DNA from: Streptomyces sp. RPT161
Lineage (GTDB): Bacteria > Actinomycetota > Actinomycetes > Streptomycetales > Streptomycetaceae
Direction: 5' to 3'
Assembly (NCBI RefSeq): GCF_027533845.1
Contig: NZ_JAPZVN010000002.1
Coordinates: forward strand, 558,001-622,000
DNA length: 64,000 nt
In this document: positions 17,182 through 26,118 of the stretch, piece after piece
Layout: the number at the start of each line of letters is the position of its first letter
How positions within the stretch are numbered: position 1 is the first letter of the stretch
The notes under the pieces: model-generated
The model's input: the letters and a program-made list of their open reading frames with translations, nothing else
The model's database searches: none
What the model was told of the DNA's origin: nothing
Made by a program: the position numbers and the translations under genes

Positions 17182-18024
17182 CTACGGCAACGGGGCGGTC
17201 AGCTGCTTGCCGTCCATCGAATTGCTCAACGTCAGCGAGCAGGAGACGGTGTCCTCGCCCTGGAACTGGTAGGTCGCCAGGTCCGGGTAGAGCGCGTAGT
17301 TGTAGTACGTCCGCCCGTCCCTGGGTATGGACTCCAGCCGCTTCTTGGCGTCCGGCTCGCACAGTGCGAGCACCTTGCTCTTGAGGTCGTCCTCGGTGGT
17401 CACGGTGCCGGACAGGGTCTCGTTGGCTATGACCTCGCCGTCGTGCACCGAGGTGCAGGAGACCTTGGTGATCTGCTGGACACGGCTGTCCAGGCCGGGG
17501 GAGTTGAAGCAGTCGCCGGGCGAGAGCTTCACGTAGATCAGATGCTGGCTGGCCGACGGCATGGGCACCCCGGGCAGCGAGGAGCCGTCCGACGGGTCCT
17601 GGCTCGGCAGGCCGGACGCGCCGGAGTCGGACGGTACGGGTGACGCGGACGGGGAGCCGTCGGCCTGCGCGCTGTTGTTGTCGCTGTGGCTGCTGCCGAG
17701 CCAGACGATGCCGCCGATGACGATGGCCAGCACCACCACGGCGCCGATGACTATGCCCGCGACCTTCGGGCCCTTGCCCGGCCCCGGTGGGGGCGGCGGC
17801 GGATACGGCGGGTATCCGCCGGGGCCGCCGGGGCCGTATCCACCCGGTCCCGCCGGGCCGCCGGGCGCTCCCGGACCGTAGCCGCCGAACCCGCCGGGGC
17901 CGGGCGGCTGGGGACCGTATCCGCCATTGCCGGGCGGAGGCGGCGGGCCGAAGCCCTGCGGCGGGCCGAAGCCGCCGCCGGAGCCCGGGGGCGGGGTCTC
18001 GTTCGGCGGTGGAGGGAAACTCAT
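17182..18024 (-). CDS. Gly/Pro/Tyr-rich membrane protein with extracellular domain
   Basis: A 280-residue single-pass membrane protein. Residues 1-87 are a disordered cytoplasmic tail rich in Pro, Gly and Tyr; a membrane helix follows (about 88-109, VAGIVIGAVVVLAIVIGGIV). A Ser/Asp/Pro linker leads to an extracellular domain with three Cys residues (GDCFNSP, KVSCTSVHDGEV, TVSCSLTLSN) and one in LALCEPDA. The Cys pattern and HDGEV motif resemble the septum-formation domain of actinobacteria. The start at 18024 is chosen because the low-complexity tail begins there; a longer upstream frame has no support. It is divergent from hisI. Confidence 0.75.
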   Translation of the reverse strand: MSFPPPPNETPPPGSGGGFGPPQGFGPPPPPGNGGYGPQPPGPGGFGGYGPGAPGGPAGPGGYGPGGPGGYPPYPPPPPPGPGKGPKVAGIVIGAVVVLAIVIGGIVWLGSSHSDNNSAQADGSPSASPVPSDSGASGLPSQDPSDGSSLPGVPMPSASQHLIYVKLSPGDCFNSPGLDSRVQQITKVSCTSVHDGEVIANETLSGTVTTEDDLKSKVLALCEPDAKKRLESIPRDGRTYYNYALYPDLATYQFQGEDTVSCSLTLSNSMDGKQLTAPLP

Positions 18025-18181
18025 GACCGAAGCATGCCCCATGGGACTGACAGCCGTTCGCCAGGGATGCCAAGTCGTGACTCCCAGCTCAGCGGCGGCA
18101 GTTGCGTCCCGTCGCACCGGGCACAGCGGTCTTCCGGCGCATCGCGGCGCCGACGGTTTCCCGTATCCGGCACGGCTGATC

Positions 18182-18187
18182 CACAAT
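18182..18187 (+). promoter_or_regulatory. -10 box of hisI
   Basis: CACAAT ends exactly 7 nt before the ATG at 18195, with GGGGGGC between. The spacing matches a leaderless start and argues against the ATG at 18186, which lies inside the box. Confidence 0.4.
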
Positions 18188-18194
18188 GGGGGGC

Positions 18195-18548
18195 ATGCCA
18201 GCCGTCTCCCGCCTCGATCCCGCCATCGCCGCCCGCCTCAAGCGGTCCGCCGACGGCCTGGTCCCGGCCATCGCCCAGCAGTACGACACCGGTGAGGTGC
18301 TGATGCTGGGCTGGATGGACGACGAGGCGCTGCACCGCACCCTCACCACCGGCCGCTGCACGTACTGGAGCCGCAGCCGCCAGGAGTACTGGGTCAAGGG
18401 GGACACCTCCGGCCATGTGCAGCACGTGAAGTCGGTCGCCCTCGACTGTGACGGCGACACCCTGCTGGTCAAGGTCGACCAGGTGGGCGCGGCCTGCCAC
18501 ACCGGGGACCGCACGTGCTTCGACGCGGACCCCCTGCCGCTGAGCTAG
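18195..18548 (+). CDS. hisI: Phosphoribosyl-AMP cyclohydrolase
   Basis: Opens the purine ring of PR-AMP in the third step of histidine synthesis. The 117-residue protein is the stand-alone cyclohydrolase without a fused HisE pyrophosphohydrolase. It shows [34 protein letters not shown], the [13 protein letters not shown] metal site and the Cys pair in [12 protein letters not shown] that binds zinc. It lies apart from the main his operon, 1.7 kb downstream of hisF, and stands alone between a divergent gene and trpE. Confidence 0.95.
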   Translation: MPAVSRLDPAIAARLKRSADGLVPAIAQQYDTGEVLMLGWMDDEALHRTLTTGRCTYWSRSRQEYWVKGDTSGHVQHVKSVALDCDGDTLLVKVDQVGAACHTGDRTCFDADPLPLS

Positions 18549-18715
18549 TCGGCCCTCGGGACCTCGCCGCGCGGGGCTTGCGGAAGCGGCCTTGCCACAG
18601 GCGGGAGCATCGCGGCGGAAAGGCGGGCGTCCACCGCGGCGGAGCCCACCGCGGCCCGGATCCCGAACCCGCTGGAGAGGCGCCGCCGCCCGGATCCGCA
18701 CCCCCTCGGGAAGGG

Positions 18716-18721
18716 TATGGT
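18716..18721 (+). promoter_or_regulatory. -10 box of trpE
   Basis: TATGGT fits TANNNT and ends 7 nt before the trpE ATG at 18729, implying a leaderless transcript. This leaves no room for a leader-peptide attenuator downstream of this promoter. Confidence 0.5.
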
Positions 18722-18728
18722 GCGAGCC

Positions 18729-20237
18729 ATGACCACGGGCTACGTCACCCCCGACCTCGAAACGTTCCGCGAGCTGGCCCGGGATCGCCGGGTCATCCCG
18801 GTGACCCGGCGGCTGCTCGCCGACGGCGACACGCCCGTGGGCCTGTACCGGAAGCTGGCGGGCGAGCGCCCCGGGACGTTCCTGCTGGAGTCCGCGGAAC
18901 ACGGCCGCTCCTGGTCGCGCTACTCCTTCGTCGGCGTACGCAGCGACGCCACCTTGACCGAGCGCGACGGCCAGGCGCACTGGCTCGGCACGCCGCCGGT
19001 CGGGGTCCCCACCGGCGGTGACCCGCTCGGCGCGCTGCGGGCCACCATCGAGACCCTGCACACCCCGCGTGACCTGCACTCCAGCGGTACGCTCCCGCCG
19101 TTCACCGGCGGCATGGTGGGCTACCTCGGCTACGACGTGGTACGCCGCCTGGAGAAGCACATCGGCGACCACGCCAAGGACGACCTGCGGCTGCCCGAGC
19201 TGACCATGCTGCTCACCTCGGACCTCGCCGTGCTCGACCACTGGGACGGCACCGTCCTGCTGATCGCCAACGCCATCAACCACAACGACCTGGAGACCGG
19301 CGTCGACGAGGCCTACGCGGACGCCGTTGCGCGGCTCGACAACATGGCCGCCGACCTGGCCCGCCCGTCGGACAGCTCCCCCTGCGAACTGCCGCCCTCC
19401 GAACTGCCGGAGTTCACCGCGCTGTGGGGCGGCCCCGCGTACCAGGACGTGGTGGAGGACATCAAGGAGCGCATCCGCGCCGGTGAGGCGTTCCAGGTCG
19501 TGCCGTCGCAACGGTTCGAGACGCCGTGCCCGGCCAGCGCGCTGGACGTCTACCGGGTACTGCGGGCGACCAACCCCAGTCCGTACATGTACCTGCTGCG
19601 CTTCGACGGCTTCGACGTGGTGGGCTCCTCGCCCGAGGCGCTGGTGAAGGTCGAGGACGGGCAGGCGATGGTGCACCCCATCGCCGGAACCCGGCCGCGC
19701 GGCGGCACCCCGCAGGAGGACCAGGCGCTCGCCGAGGAACTGATGGCCGACCCCAAGGAGCGCGCCGAGCACCTGATGCTGGTCGACCTCGGCCGCAACG
19801 ACCTGGGCCGGGTCTGCGAGCCGGGCAGCGTCGAGGTGGTCGACTTCATGTCCATCGAGCGGTACAGCCACGTCATGCACATCGTCTCGACGGTCACCGG
19901 CAAGGTCGCCGGGGGCCGTACCGCCTTCGACGTGCTGACCGCCTGCTTCCCGGCCGGGACCCTTTCGGGCGCGCCCAAGCCGCGCGCGATGCAGATCATC
20001 GACGAACTGGAGCCCACCCGCCGGGGGTTGTACGGCGGCTGTGTCGGCTATCTGGACTTCGCCGGTGACTCCGACACCGCGATCGCCATCAGGACCGCGC
20101 TGCTGCGTGACGGCACGGCATATGTTCAGGCGGGCGCCGGCATCGTGGCGGACTCCGATCCGGTGGCCGAGGACACCGAGTGCCGCAACAAGGCGGCGGC
20201 GGTGCTGCGCGCCGTGGCCACCGCCAACCGGCTGTGA
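18729..20237 (+). CDS. trpE: Anthranilate synthase component I
   Basis: Makes anthranilate from chorismate using ammonia from component II. The 502-residue protein has the LLES tryptophan feedback motif at residues 52-55 and the chorismate-utilising core: [66 protein letters not shown] and the final [16 protein letters not shown]. The ATG at 18729 follows the -10 box by 7 nt; an ATG 12 nt earlier in frame overlaps the box. No glutaminase (TrpG) gene is nearby, so it must be encoded elsewhere. Confidence 0.95.
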   Translation: MTTGYVTPDLETFRELARDRRVIPVTRRLLADGDTPVGLYRKLAGERPGTFLLESAEHGRSWSRYSFVGVRSDATLTERDGQAHWLGTPPVGVPTGGDPLGALRATIETLHTPRDLHSSGTLPPFTGGMVGYLGYDVVRRLEKHIGDHAKDDLRLPELTMLLTSDLAVLDHWDGTVLLIANAINHNDLETGVDEAYADAVARLDNMAADLARPSDSSPCELPPSELPEFTALWGGPAYQDVVEDIKERIRAGEAFQVVPSQRFETPCPASALDVYRVLRATNPSPYMYLLRFDGFDVVGSSPEALVKVEDGQAMVHPIAGTRPRGGTPQEDQALAEELMADPKERAEHLMLVDLGRNDLGRVCEPGSVEVVDFMSIERYSHVMHIVSTVTGKVAGGRTAFDVLTACFPAGTLSGAPKPRAMQIIDELEPTRRGLYGGCVGYLDFAGDSDTAIAIRTALLRDGTAYVQAGAGIVADSDPVAEDTECRNKAAAVLRAVATANRL

Positions 20238-20247
20238 ACGCGGGGGA

Positions 20248-20279
20248 GTTGGGCCGCCCCCGGGAGTGGGCGGCCCAAC
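20248..20279. terminator. Strong hairpin between trpE and the S53 peptidase gene
   Basis: A perfect 12-bp stem (GTTGGGCCGCCC/GGGCGGCCCAAC) with an 8-nt loop fills the 55-bp gap between the convergent stops and should terminate both transcripts. Confidence 0.85.
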
Positions 20280-20292
20280 CCGCTTGAGGGAG

Positions 20293-21519
20293 TCAGCCCT
20301 TGAAGGCGCTGACGCCCTTCGGGGTGCCGAGGCCCGTGGGGCCGTCGTACCCGGGCTTGGCGGTGCACAGGTAGCTGCCGCCGCACGAGCCGTTGGAGCC
20401 GCTCGTCACATCGTTGAGCGCCGAGGTGTGGGCGTACGGGAAGGACGCCGGCGTGGAGCCGGAAGAGGGCGTTCCGGCGAGGGCGTAGACGCTGGCGATG
20501 ATCGGCGAGGACACACTGGTGCCGCCGAACACCTCCCAGCCCGGGTCGCCGCCGTAGGTGTCGTAGACCGCCACCCCGGTGGCAGGGTCGGCGACCGCCG
20601 AGACATCGGCGACCGTGCGCTTGCCGCAGCCGCTGTCCTTCTGCCAGCTCGGCTTGGCGTCGTCCGCCGAGCAGCCGGAACCGGCACCGCTCCAGGCGGT
20701 CTCGGTCCAACCCCGGCTGCTGGACGCCGTGGTGAGGTGCGTGCCGCCGACGGCGGTGACATAGCGGGAGGCGGCCGGGTACCCCACGCCGTAGCCGGAG
20801 TCGCCGGAGCTGGCGGTGATGGCGACGCCGGGGTGCTTGAAGTACTGGCTGTCGTAACCGGAGTCGGACGAGGACTCGCCGCCGCCGTAGCTGTTGGAGA
20901 CGTACCGGGCGCCGAGCTTGACCGCCTCGTTGACCGACGCGCCGAGGTCGCCCATGGACGCCGAGTTGGCCTCGACCAGCAGGATGTGGCAGCTGGGGCA
21001 GATCGCGCTGACCATGTCGACGTCCAGCGACTCCTCCTCGGCCCAACCGGCGTCGGCGGAGGGGAGTTTGCTGGTGCTGCCGGTCTGGCCGACCTTCTTG
21101 AAGCAGCCGTTCGCGCTGGTGCAGGCGGGCAGGCCGAACTGCTTGCGGTAGGCGGCCACGTCCTTCTCGGCGTTGGGGTCGTCCTGCGCGTCCACGATCG
21201 CCACGGTGGCGCCGGAACCGCCGCTGGACGGAAGGGAGTAGGCCTTGTGCAGGTCGCCCGGTCCGAAGCCGGAGGGGGCGGCCTCGGGAGACGTGCCGGA
21301 CGCCTTGGCGGCGACGGTGCCGGCGACCACCTTGAGCGCGTCACACGCCGCCCAGCCGGCCTTCTTCGGTACGGCGCAGGAGTGGACGGTGCGGACGGTG
21401 TTGGCCGAGGGCTGCCCCGCGTGGGCGGGGGCGGCGGCGAAGCCGGTGAGCGCCAGGCTCGCGACGGCGGTCAGGGAGAGCCCGGCGCTGCGGAGCGCCT
21501 TGGGAGTGGGTCTGCGCAA
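20293..21519 (-). CDS. Secreted S53 (sedolisin-type) serine-carboxyl peptidase
   Basis: A 408-residue secreted protease. It has a Sec signal (basic start, hydrophobic core LSLTAVASLALTGFAAA, cleavage after PAHA at about residue 34) but only a very short propeptide. The catalytic set of the family is present: Glu162 and Asp166 in EEESLDVDM, oxyanion Asp240 in TASSGDSGYG and nucleophile Ser335 in VFGGTSVSSP. A C-terminal calcium-type site is likely around the Asp residues of ALNDVTSGSNG and GYDGPTGLGTPKG. The TTG start at 21519 is supported by AGGAGG 8 nt upstream. Its position within the trp region is probably incidental. Confidence 0.85.
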   Translation of the reverse strand: MRRPTPKALRSAGLSLTAVASLALTGFAAAPAHAGQPSANTVRTVHSCAVPKKAGWAACDALKVVAGTVAAKASGTSPEAAPSGFGPGDLHKAYSLPSSGGSGATVAIVDAQDDPNAEKDVAAYRKQFGLPACTSANGCFKKVGQTGSTSKLPSADAGWAEEESLDVDMVSAICPSCHILLVEANSASMGDLGASVNEAVKLGARYVSNSYGGGESSSDSGYDSQYFKHPGVAITASSGDSGYGVGYPAASRYVTAVGGTHLTTASSSRGWTETAWSGAGSGCSADDAKPSWQKDSGCGKRTVADVSAVADPATGVAVYDTYGGDPGWEVFGGTSVSSPIIASVYALAGTPSSGSTPASFPYAHTSALNDVTSGSNGSCGGSYLCTAKPGYDGPTGLGTPKGVSAFKG

Positions 21520-21859
21520 TGTACTGCCTCCTGTGGCTGGTGACCCGGAGTCATGAGGGGGGACGGGCCACGGCGTACAGGGGGTGAGCCGTGGCCCGCT
21601 TGCGCGACGGTGCAACGGGGTGCCCCGATATCCGGAGCGGGATTGCCGGAAAACGTATTGTGACCGGCACACGTCAACAAGACCGGCTGCGTGACTCTGT
21701 ACCGCCGCTTTGCCGGTGGATGTCATTCCGTAGGCAAGAAATTGCGCGGCCGTGGCCGAGGGCGGCGCATTAACCACCCCCGTCGGGGTAGACACCCCAA
21801 ATCGCCGTCCGCGGCCCCCGGGTGCCCGGCCGCCGCGCGGTGACGAGATAGTGGTAGGC
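21520..21859. other. 340-bp divergent intergenic region with a leader hairpin
   Basis: Lies between the divergent S53 peptidase and TIGR02234 genes. At 21565-21597 is a perfect 10-bp stem (GGGCCACGGC/GCCGTGGCCC) with a 13-nt loop, which would sit in the 5' leader of the peptidase mRNA. Further up, an AT-richer patch around 21650-21680 holds TTGACG on the minus strand (21677-21672) as a possible -35, with no convincing -10. On the plus side GATAGT ends 7 nt before the GTG at 21860, a likely leaderless -10. I see no gene here. Confidence 0.6.
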
Positions 21860-22516
21860 GTGAGTGCCGCCGCCGTACCCCAGCCCCGCCCCGCCGAGGG
21901 GCCCGCCGCCGAACCGCCGCGCCGCGCCGCCGGACGGCGCAGTCTGGCCGTGGCGCTGCTGCTCGGCGCGCTGGGCGCCGCCATGGTGCTGCTCGCCGTG
22001 GGCAAGACCTGGTCCACCGGAACCGCGCCCTCGGCTGGGAGCACGGTCCCGGTCAGCGTCACCGGCAAGACGGTCACCGGGCTGCCCGATGCGCTGGCGC
22101 TGGTCGGGCTGGCCGCACTGGTCGCGGTCTTCGCGGTGCGCCGGGTCGGCCGGTTGATCGTTTCCGTGCTGCTCGCGCTCTGCGGCGCCGGGACCGTCGC
22201 GGCCAGCGTCGGCGGCGCGGGCGACACCAGGGCGCTGGGCGCCGCCGCCGCCCGGGCCAGCGGCCTGACCGGTACCGCCGTCCAGCACGTCGGCCACACC
22301 GGCTGGCCCTGGGCCGCCGCCGCGGGCGGCCTGCTGCTGCTGCTCGCCGGAGTGCTGGCCGTGGTCCGGGGCGCGGCCTGGCCCGCCATGTCCAGCCGCT
22401 ACGAGCGCGCGGACGGCCCCCGTACGCCGCGCGCCGCCCGCCGCGCACCGGACCCCGAGCACCCCGGCGAGATGTGGAAGGCCCTGGACCGGGGCGAGGA
22501 CCCCACGGCCGGCTGA
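21860..22516 (+). CDS. Trp-operon-associated membrane protein (TIGR02234 type)
   Basis: A 218-residue membrane protein matching the trp-region conserved membrane protein family of actinobacteria. It has four hydrophobic helices (AVALLLGALGAAMVLLAVG; LPDALALVGLAALVAVFAV; LIVSVLLALCGAGTVAASVGG; AAAAGGLLLLLAGVLAVVRG), a conserved KTW after the first, and a cytoplasmic tail with EMWKALDRGEDPT. Function is unknown; the location between trpE and trpC is the family's usual one. The GTG at 21860 lies 7 nt after GATAGT. Confidence 0.87.
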   Translation: MSAAAVPQPRPAEGPAAEPPRRAAGRRSLAVALLLGALGAAMVLLAVGKTWSTGTAPSAGSTVPVSVTGKTVTGLPDALALVGLAALVAVFAVRRVGRLIVSVLLALCGAGTVAASVGGAGDTRALGAAAARASGLTGTAVQHVGHTGWPWAAAAGGLLLLLAGVLAVVRGAAWPAMSSRYERADGPRTPRAARRAPDPEHPGEMWKALDRGEDPTAG

Positions 22517-22549
22517 ATCGCGGTAGGGACACCCCGCTCAGGAGCACTA

Positions 22550-22576
22550 CTCCGGACGGGGGACAATGGTCCGGAG
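22550..22576. promoter_or_regulatory. Palindrome overlapping a putative -10, upstream of the HGxxPAAW gene
   Basis: CTCCGGAC and its complement GTCCGGAG flank an 11-nt centre containing GACAAT (22562-22567), a fair -10. It could be an operator around the promoter of the next gene or a terminator for the preceding one; the sequence cannot decide. Confidence 0.4.
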
Positions 22577-22627
22577 CAGCAGTGCGCCACCCCTCGGCGC
22601 CACAGCACCTTCAGGAAGGGAGCAGCA

Positions 22628-22840
22628 ATGGCGGGAAACCACCACGGACACACGCCTGCCGCCTGGACCGGCGTGACCATCGCCTTCATCGGCTTCTGCG
22701 TGTCGGGCGTCTTCACGGTGGCGGCCAAGCCGGTCGGTTTCTGGGCGGGCCTTGTCGTGGTCGCCCTCGGCGGCATCGTGGGTCTGGGCATGCGCATGGC
22801 GGGCCTTGGCGCCCCGCTGCCGCAGAAGTCCCGCTCCTGA
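22628..22840 (+). CDS. HGxxPAAW-motif small membrane protein, 70 aa
   Basis: A 70-residue protein with the N-terminal HGHTPAAW motif that names the family, followed by two hydrophobic segments (TGVTIAFIGFCVSGVFTVAA and FWAGLVVVALGGIVGLGM). An AGGAAGGGAGCAGC ribosome site precedes the ATG. The family is confined to actinobacteria and has no known function; it is regularly found between trp genes. A hairpin directly follows the stop. Confidence 0.85.
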   Translation: MAGNHHGHTPAAWTGVTIAFIGFCVSGVFTVAAKPVGFWAGLVVVALGGIVGLGMRMAGLGAPLPQKSRS

Positions 22841-22874
22841 GGCCCCTTCCGGCGGAACCGTGGCACCGGGGCCT
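22840..22874 (+). terminator. Hairpin after the HGxxPAAW gene
   Basis: AGGCCCC pairs with GGGGCCT across a 21-nt loop, and the second arm runs into TTTC. A moderate terminator that begins at the last base of the gene. Confidence 0.5.
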
Positions 22875-22928
22875 TTCAGACCGCCCCTGGTGCTGCGCCC
22901 GCCGGTGATTCCGTAGAGAATCGGCCAC

Positions 22929-23357
22929 GTGGCGTCCACCCAACACCGACCGGCCCCCCACTCCCTGGTGCGGCGGGTCAGCGTCCCCGTCGGCCTGCTG
23001 GCAGCGGTCGCGGGGGCTTTCGGCTACGTGGGCTCGGTCGACCCCAACCATCCGGGGCACTACCCCGTCTGCCCTTTCCTGTACCTGACTGGCTGGTACT
23101 GCCCCGCCTGCGGCGGACTGCGCAGCGCGTACGCCGTGGTGCACGGCGACTTCGGCGCCGCACTGCGTGACAACGCGCTCGCCGTGGTCGGCTACGGAGC
23201 CGCCGCCGTGCTGTGGGTGCTCTGGCTCTCCCGCGAGGCGCGCGGACGCCCGGTCGGAACGCGGGTGCCGCGGGCGGTGTGGTGGGGGATGGGAGCGGTC
23301 GTACTGGTCTTCGGCGTTGTCCGGAACCTGCCGTTCGGGTCCTTCCTGGCCCCCTAG
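22929..23357 (+). CDS. DUF2752 family membrane protein
   Basis: A 142-residue membrane protein. The DUF2752 signature is plain: a first helix ending in GYVGSVDPN, then VCPFLYLTGWYCPACGGLRSAYAV with the CPxCG motif, and two further helices ([18 protein letters not shown] and AVWWGMGAVVLVFGVVRNLP). The two Cys of CPACG suggest metal or disulfide chemistry but no function is known. It begins at GTG 22929 with no clear ribosome site and precedes trpC by 162 bp. Confidence 0.88.
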   Translation: MASTQHRPAPHSLVRRVSVPVGLLAAVAGAFGYVGSVDPNHPGHYPVCPFLYLTGWYCPACGGLRSAYAVVHGDFGAALRDNALAVVGYGAAAVLWVLWLSREARGRPVGTRVPRAVWWGMGAVVLVFGVVRNLPFGSFLAP

Positions 23358-23519
23358 GCGCCCCTGCGAGCGGTGGTGTTCGTCCAGGTGGTGGGACTGG
23401 TGGCGACCGGATGCGGGTTCTCGGCCCGGTGACGGATACCATCGCACTACCTGAGCTCCACAGATCCACCAGTAGGTTTTCGGAACTTCGACAACCGCCA
23501 CCGGAAGGGGGCCGCTCGC

Positions 23520-24329
23520 GTGAGTGTGCTCGACGAGATCATCGACGGAGTCCGCGCGGACCTCGCCGAACGGCAGGCGCGTGTCTCCCTCGACGAGCTC
23601 AAGGAGCGGGCGGCCAAGGCGCGGCCGGCCAAGGACGGCGTGGCCGCGCTGCGCGGCGACAGCGTGAAGGTGATTTGCGAGGTCAAGCGCTCCAGCCCCA
23701 GCAAGGGCGCGCTCGCCGCGATCGCCGACCCGGCCGGCCTGGCCGCCGACTACGAGGCGGGCGGCGCCGCCGTCATCAGCGTGCTCACCGAGCAGCGCCG
23801 GTTCGGCGGCTCCCTGGCCGACCTGGAGGCGGTACGCGCCCGGGTCGACGTACCCGTACTGCGCAAGGACTTCATCGTCACCGCCTACCAGCTGTGGGAG
23901 GCGCGGGCGTACGGCGCGGACCTCGCGCTGCTGATCGTCGCGGCGCTCGAACAGGAGGCGCTGGTCTCCCTCATCGAGCGCGCCGAGTCCATCGGCCTCA
24001 CCCCGCTGGTCGAGGCGCACGACGAGGACGAGGTCGAGCGCGCGGTGGACGCCGGGGCGAAGATCATCGGAATCAACGCCCGCGACCTGAAGACCCTCCA
24101 GGTGGACCGGGGAACCTTCGCGCGCGTCGCGCCGGAGGTCCCCGACCACATCGTGAAGGTCGCCGAGTCGGGCGTACGCGGTCCGCACGACCTGATCGCC
24201 TACGCCAACGACGGCGCCGACGCGGTGCTCGTCGGCGAGTCCCTGGTCACCGGCCGTGACCCCAAGGCCGCCGTCGCCGACCTGGTCGCGGCGGGGGCCC
24301 ACCCCGCGCTGCGGCACGGAAGGGACTGA
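23520..24329 (+). CDS. trpC: Indole-3-glycerol phosphate synthase
   Basis: Barrel enzyme that closes the indole ring, converting CdRP to indole-3-glycerol phosphate. The 269-residue protein has [16 protein letters not shown] with the catalytic Lys, [52 protein letters not shown] and [20 protein letters not shown], all in order. The GTG start at 23520 has GGAAGGGGG upstream. It opens the trpC-trpM-trpB-trpA group. Confidence 0.96.
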   Translation: MSVLDEIIDGVRADLAERQARVSLDELKERAAKARPAKDGVAALRGDSVKVICEVKRSSPSKGALAAIADPAGLAADYEAGGAAVISVLTEQRRFGGSLADLEAVRARVDVPVLRKDFIVTAYQLWEARAYGADLALLIVAALEQEALVSLIERAESIGLTPLVEAHDEDEVERAVDAGAKIIGINARDLKTLQVDRGTFARVAPEVPDHIVKVAESGVRGPHDLIAYANDGADAVLVGESLVTGRDPKAAVADLVAAGAHPALRHGRD

Positions 24330-24337
24330 CGCGTCCC

Positions 24338-24493
24338 GTGCAGCTCTCCGCCCGCCTCGCCCCCGGTTGCCGCCCGCGCGGCTGCCGCGCGCCCGCGCGC
24401 CGGGTGCTCGGGCGGCGCGTGCGGTACGTGATCGGCTGCGAGCCGGGCCAGGTGAACGGCATGCGATGGCGCCGTCGCTCAGCGACGGCTTGA
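24338..24493 (+). CDS. trpM: Tryptophan biosynthesis modulator TrpM-like peptide, 51 aa
   Basis: A 51-residue, strongly basic peptide 8 bp after the trpC stop. The N-terminal half has three Cys in an Arg/Pro-rich context (GCRPRGCRAPARR) and the C-terminal half reads VRYVIGCEPGQVNGMRWRR, which matches the small TrpM (TrpX) protein that lies between trpC and trpB in S. coelicolor, reported to modulate tryptophan synthesis. GTG start with GGAAGGGA about 12 nt upstream. Identification rests on position, size and this motif as I remember it. Confidence 0.78.
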   Translation: MQLSARLAPGCRPRGCRAPARRVLGRRVRYVIGCEPGQVNGMRWRRRSATA

Positions 24494-24873
24494 ACGGGCT
24501 CGGGGCACGTCCCCGGTTCCGTCCGGCTCGGTTTCGCGGGCTGGGGTGAGTTCGGCACCGCCGGGCCACAGCGTTGCGGTTGCCCGCCGACACGGCGCAG
24601 GGGCTTCGCACCGCAACGGCGCGGTCCGCTCACCGCTCCAGTTCCGAAACCTCCTTTCCGCCGCAAGGGCGGCCAACCCCCACGGCGGAGTCCGTCGGTG
24701 GCGAACTGACCGGGACCACCGGAACGCACCGCTACCCCCAGGGGACGCCGCCGGGCGCACAGGAGCCATAGCCATACCGGCACAAGCCGCTAAAGTCGCA
24801 TTCACCGGGAAAACCACCGCATTCGTCGCAGATCACGGAGTACGGGGCGCCAGCCCCGTCGAGGAGACACCGG
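24494..24873 (+). other. 380-bp trpM-trpB gap with a hairpin before the trpB ribosome site
   Basis: No gene is evident; the long open frame here runs on out of phase through trpB and is a shadow. Two features stand out. TAAAGT at 24791-24796 could be a -10 for a separate trpBA promoter, though I see no -35. At 24842-24859 ACGGGGC-GCCA-GCCCCGT forms a perfect 7-bp hairpin ending 1 nt before the GAGGAG ribosome site of trpB (24861-24866), so it could influence trpB translation or mRNA stability. Confidence 0.5.
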
Positions 24874-26118
24874 ATGTCCACCGACTTCTTCATCCCGGAC
24901 CCCGAGGGTCAAGTCCCCACCGCCGACGGCTACTTCGGCCCCTTCGGCGGGAAGTTCATTCCCGAGGCGCTGGTCGCCGCGGTCGACGAGGTCGCCGCGG
25001 AGTACGAGAAGGCCAAGGGCGACCCCACCTTCGCCGCCGAGCTCAACGACCTGCTCGTCCACTACACCGGGCGCCCCAGCCCGCTCACCGAGGTCCCGCG
25101 GTTCGCCGAACACGCGGGCGGCGCACGGATCTTCCTCAAGCGCGAGGACCTCAACCACACCGGCTCGCACAAGATCAACAACGTGCTGGGCCAGGCCCTG
25201 CTCACCAAGCGCATGGGCAAGACCCGGGTGATCGCGGAGACCGGCGCCGGTCAGCACGGCGTCGCCACCGCCACCGCCTGCGCGCTGTTCGGCCTGGACT
25301 GCACCATCTACATGGGCGAGGTGGACACCGAGCGCCAGGCGCTCAACGTCGCCCGGATGCGGATGCTGGGCGCCGAGGTCATCGCCGTGAAGTCCGGCAG
25401 CCGCACCCTCAAGGACGCCATCAACGAGGCGTTCCGCGACTGGGTCGCCAACGTCGACTCCACCCACTACCTGTTCGGCACCGTCGCCGGACCGCACCCG
25501 TTCCCGGCGCTGGTGCGCGACTTCCACCGGGTGATCGGGGTGGAGGCGCGCCGCCAGATCCTGGCGCGGGCCGGTCGGCTGCCCGACGCGATCTGCGCCT
25601 GCGTCGGCGGCGGCTCCAACGCGATCGGCATCTTCCACGCCTTCCTGCCCGACGAGGACGTACGCCTGGTCGGCCTTGAGGCCGCCGGGCACGGCGTCGA
25701 GTCCGGCGAGCACGCGGCCACCCTCACCGCGGGCGACCCGGGCATCCTGCACGGCTCGCGCTCCTACGTGCTCCAGGACGAGGACGGCCAGATCACCGAG
25801 CCGTACTCGATCTCGGCCGGGCTGGACTACCCGGGCATCGGCCCCGAGCACTCGTACCTGAAGGACATCGGCCGCGCCGAGTACTACCCGGTGACCGACG
25901 ACGAGGCGATGCAGGCGCTGCTGCTGCTGTCCCGTACCGAGGGCATCATCCCGGCCATCGAGAGCGCGCACGCGCTCGTGGGCGCCCTGCGCATCGGCCG
26001 CGAGCTCGGGCCCAACGGGCTGCTGTTGGTCAACCTCTCCGGCCGCGGCGACAAGGACATGGACACGGCCGCCCGTTACTTCGGGCTGTACGACTCACCC
26101 GAGGGGGACGCCCAGTGA
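24874..26118 (+). CDS. trpB: Tryptophan synthase beta chain
   Basis: PLP enzyme that joins indole and serine. The 414-residue protein starts [20 protein letters not shown] and has the Schiff-base Lys100 in [14 protein letters not shown], the catalytic Glu in [13 protein letters not shown], the phosphate loop [14 protein letters not shown] and [11 protein letters not shown]. It is the TrpB1 type that works with TrpA. The ATG at 24874 has GAGGAG 7 nt upstream. The stop overlaps trpA (GTGA), coupling the two subunits. Confidence 0.97.
   Translation: MSTDFFIPDPEGQVPTADGYFGPFGGKFIPEALVAAVDEVAAEYEKAKGDPTFAAELNDLLVHYTGRPSPLTEVPRFAEHAGGARIFLKREDLNHTGSHKINNVLGQALLTKRMGKTRVIAETGAGQHGVATATACALFGLDCTIYMGEVDTERQALNVARMRMLGAEVIAVKSGSRTLKDAINEAFRDWVANVDSTHYLFGTVAGPHPFPALVRDFHRVIGVEARRQILARAGRLPDAICACVGGGSNAIGIFHAFLPDEDVRLVGLEAAGHGVESGEHAATLTAGDPGILHGSRSYVLQDEDGQITEPYSISAGLDYPGIGPEHSYLKDIGRAEYYPVTDDEAMQALLLLSRTEGIIPAIESAHALVGALRIGRELGPNGLLLVNLSGRGDKDMDTAARYFGLYDSPEGDAQ

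Noticed and set aside
18549-18728. A leader-peptide attenuator before trpE.
   Set aside because: No short frame with tandem Trp codons and no terminator/antiterminator pair is visible, and the -10 box sits 7 nt from the start codon.
20293-22389. A 698-residue version of the S53 peptidase extending upstream.
   Set aside because: The extension runs through the divergent promoter region and across the TIGR02234 gene; the TTG at 21519 with AGGAGG and the signal peptide mark the true start.
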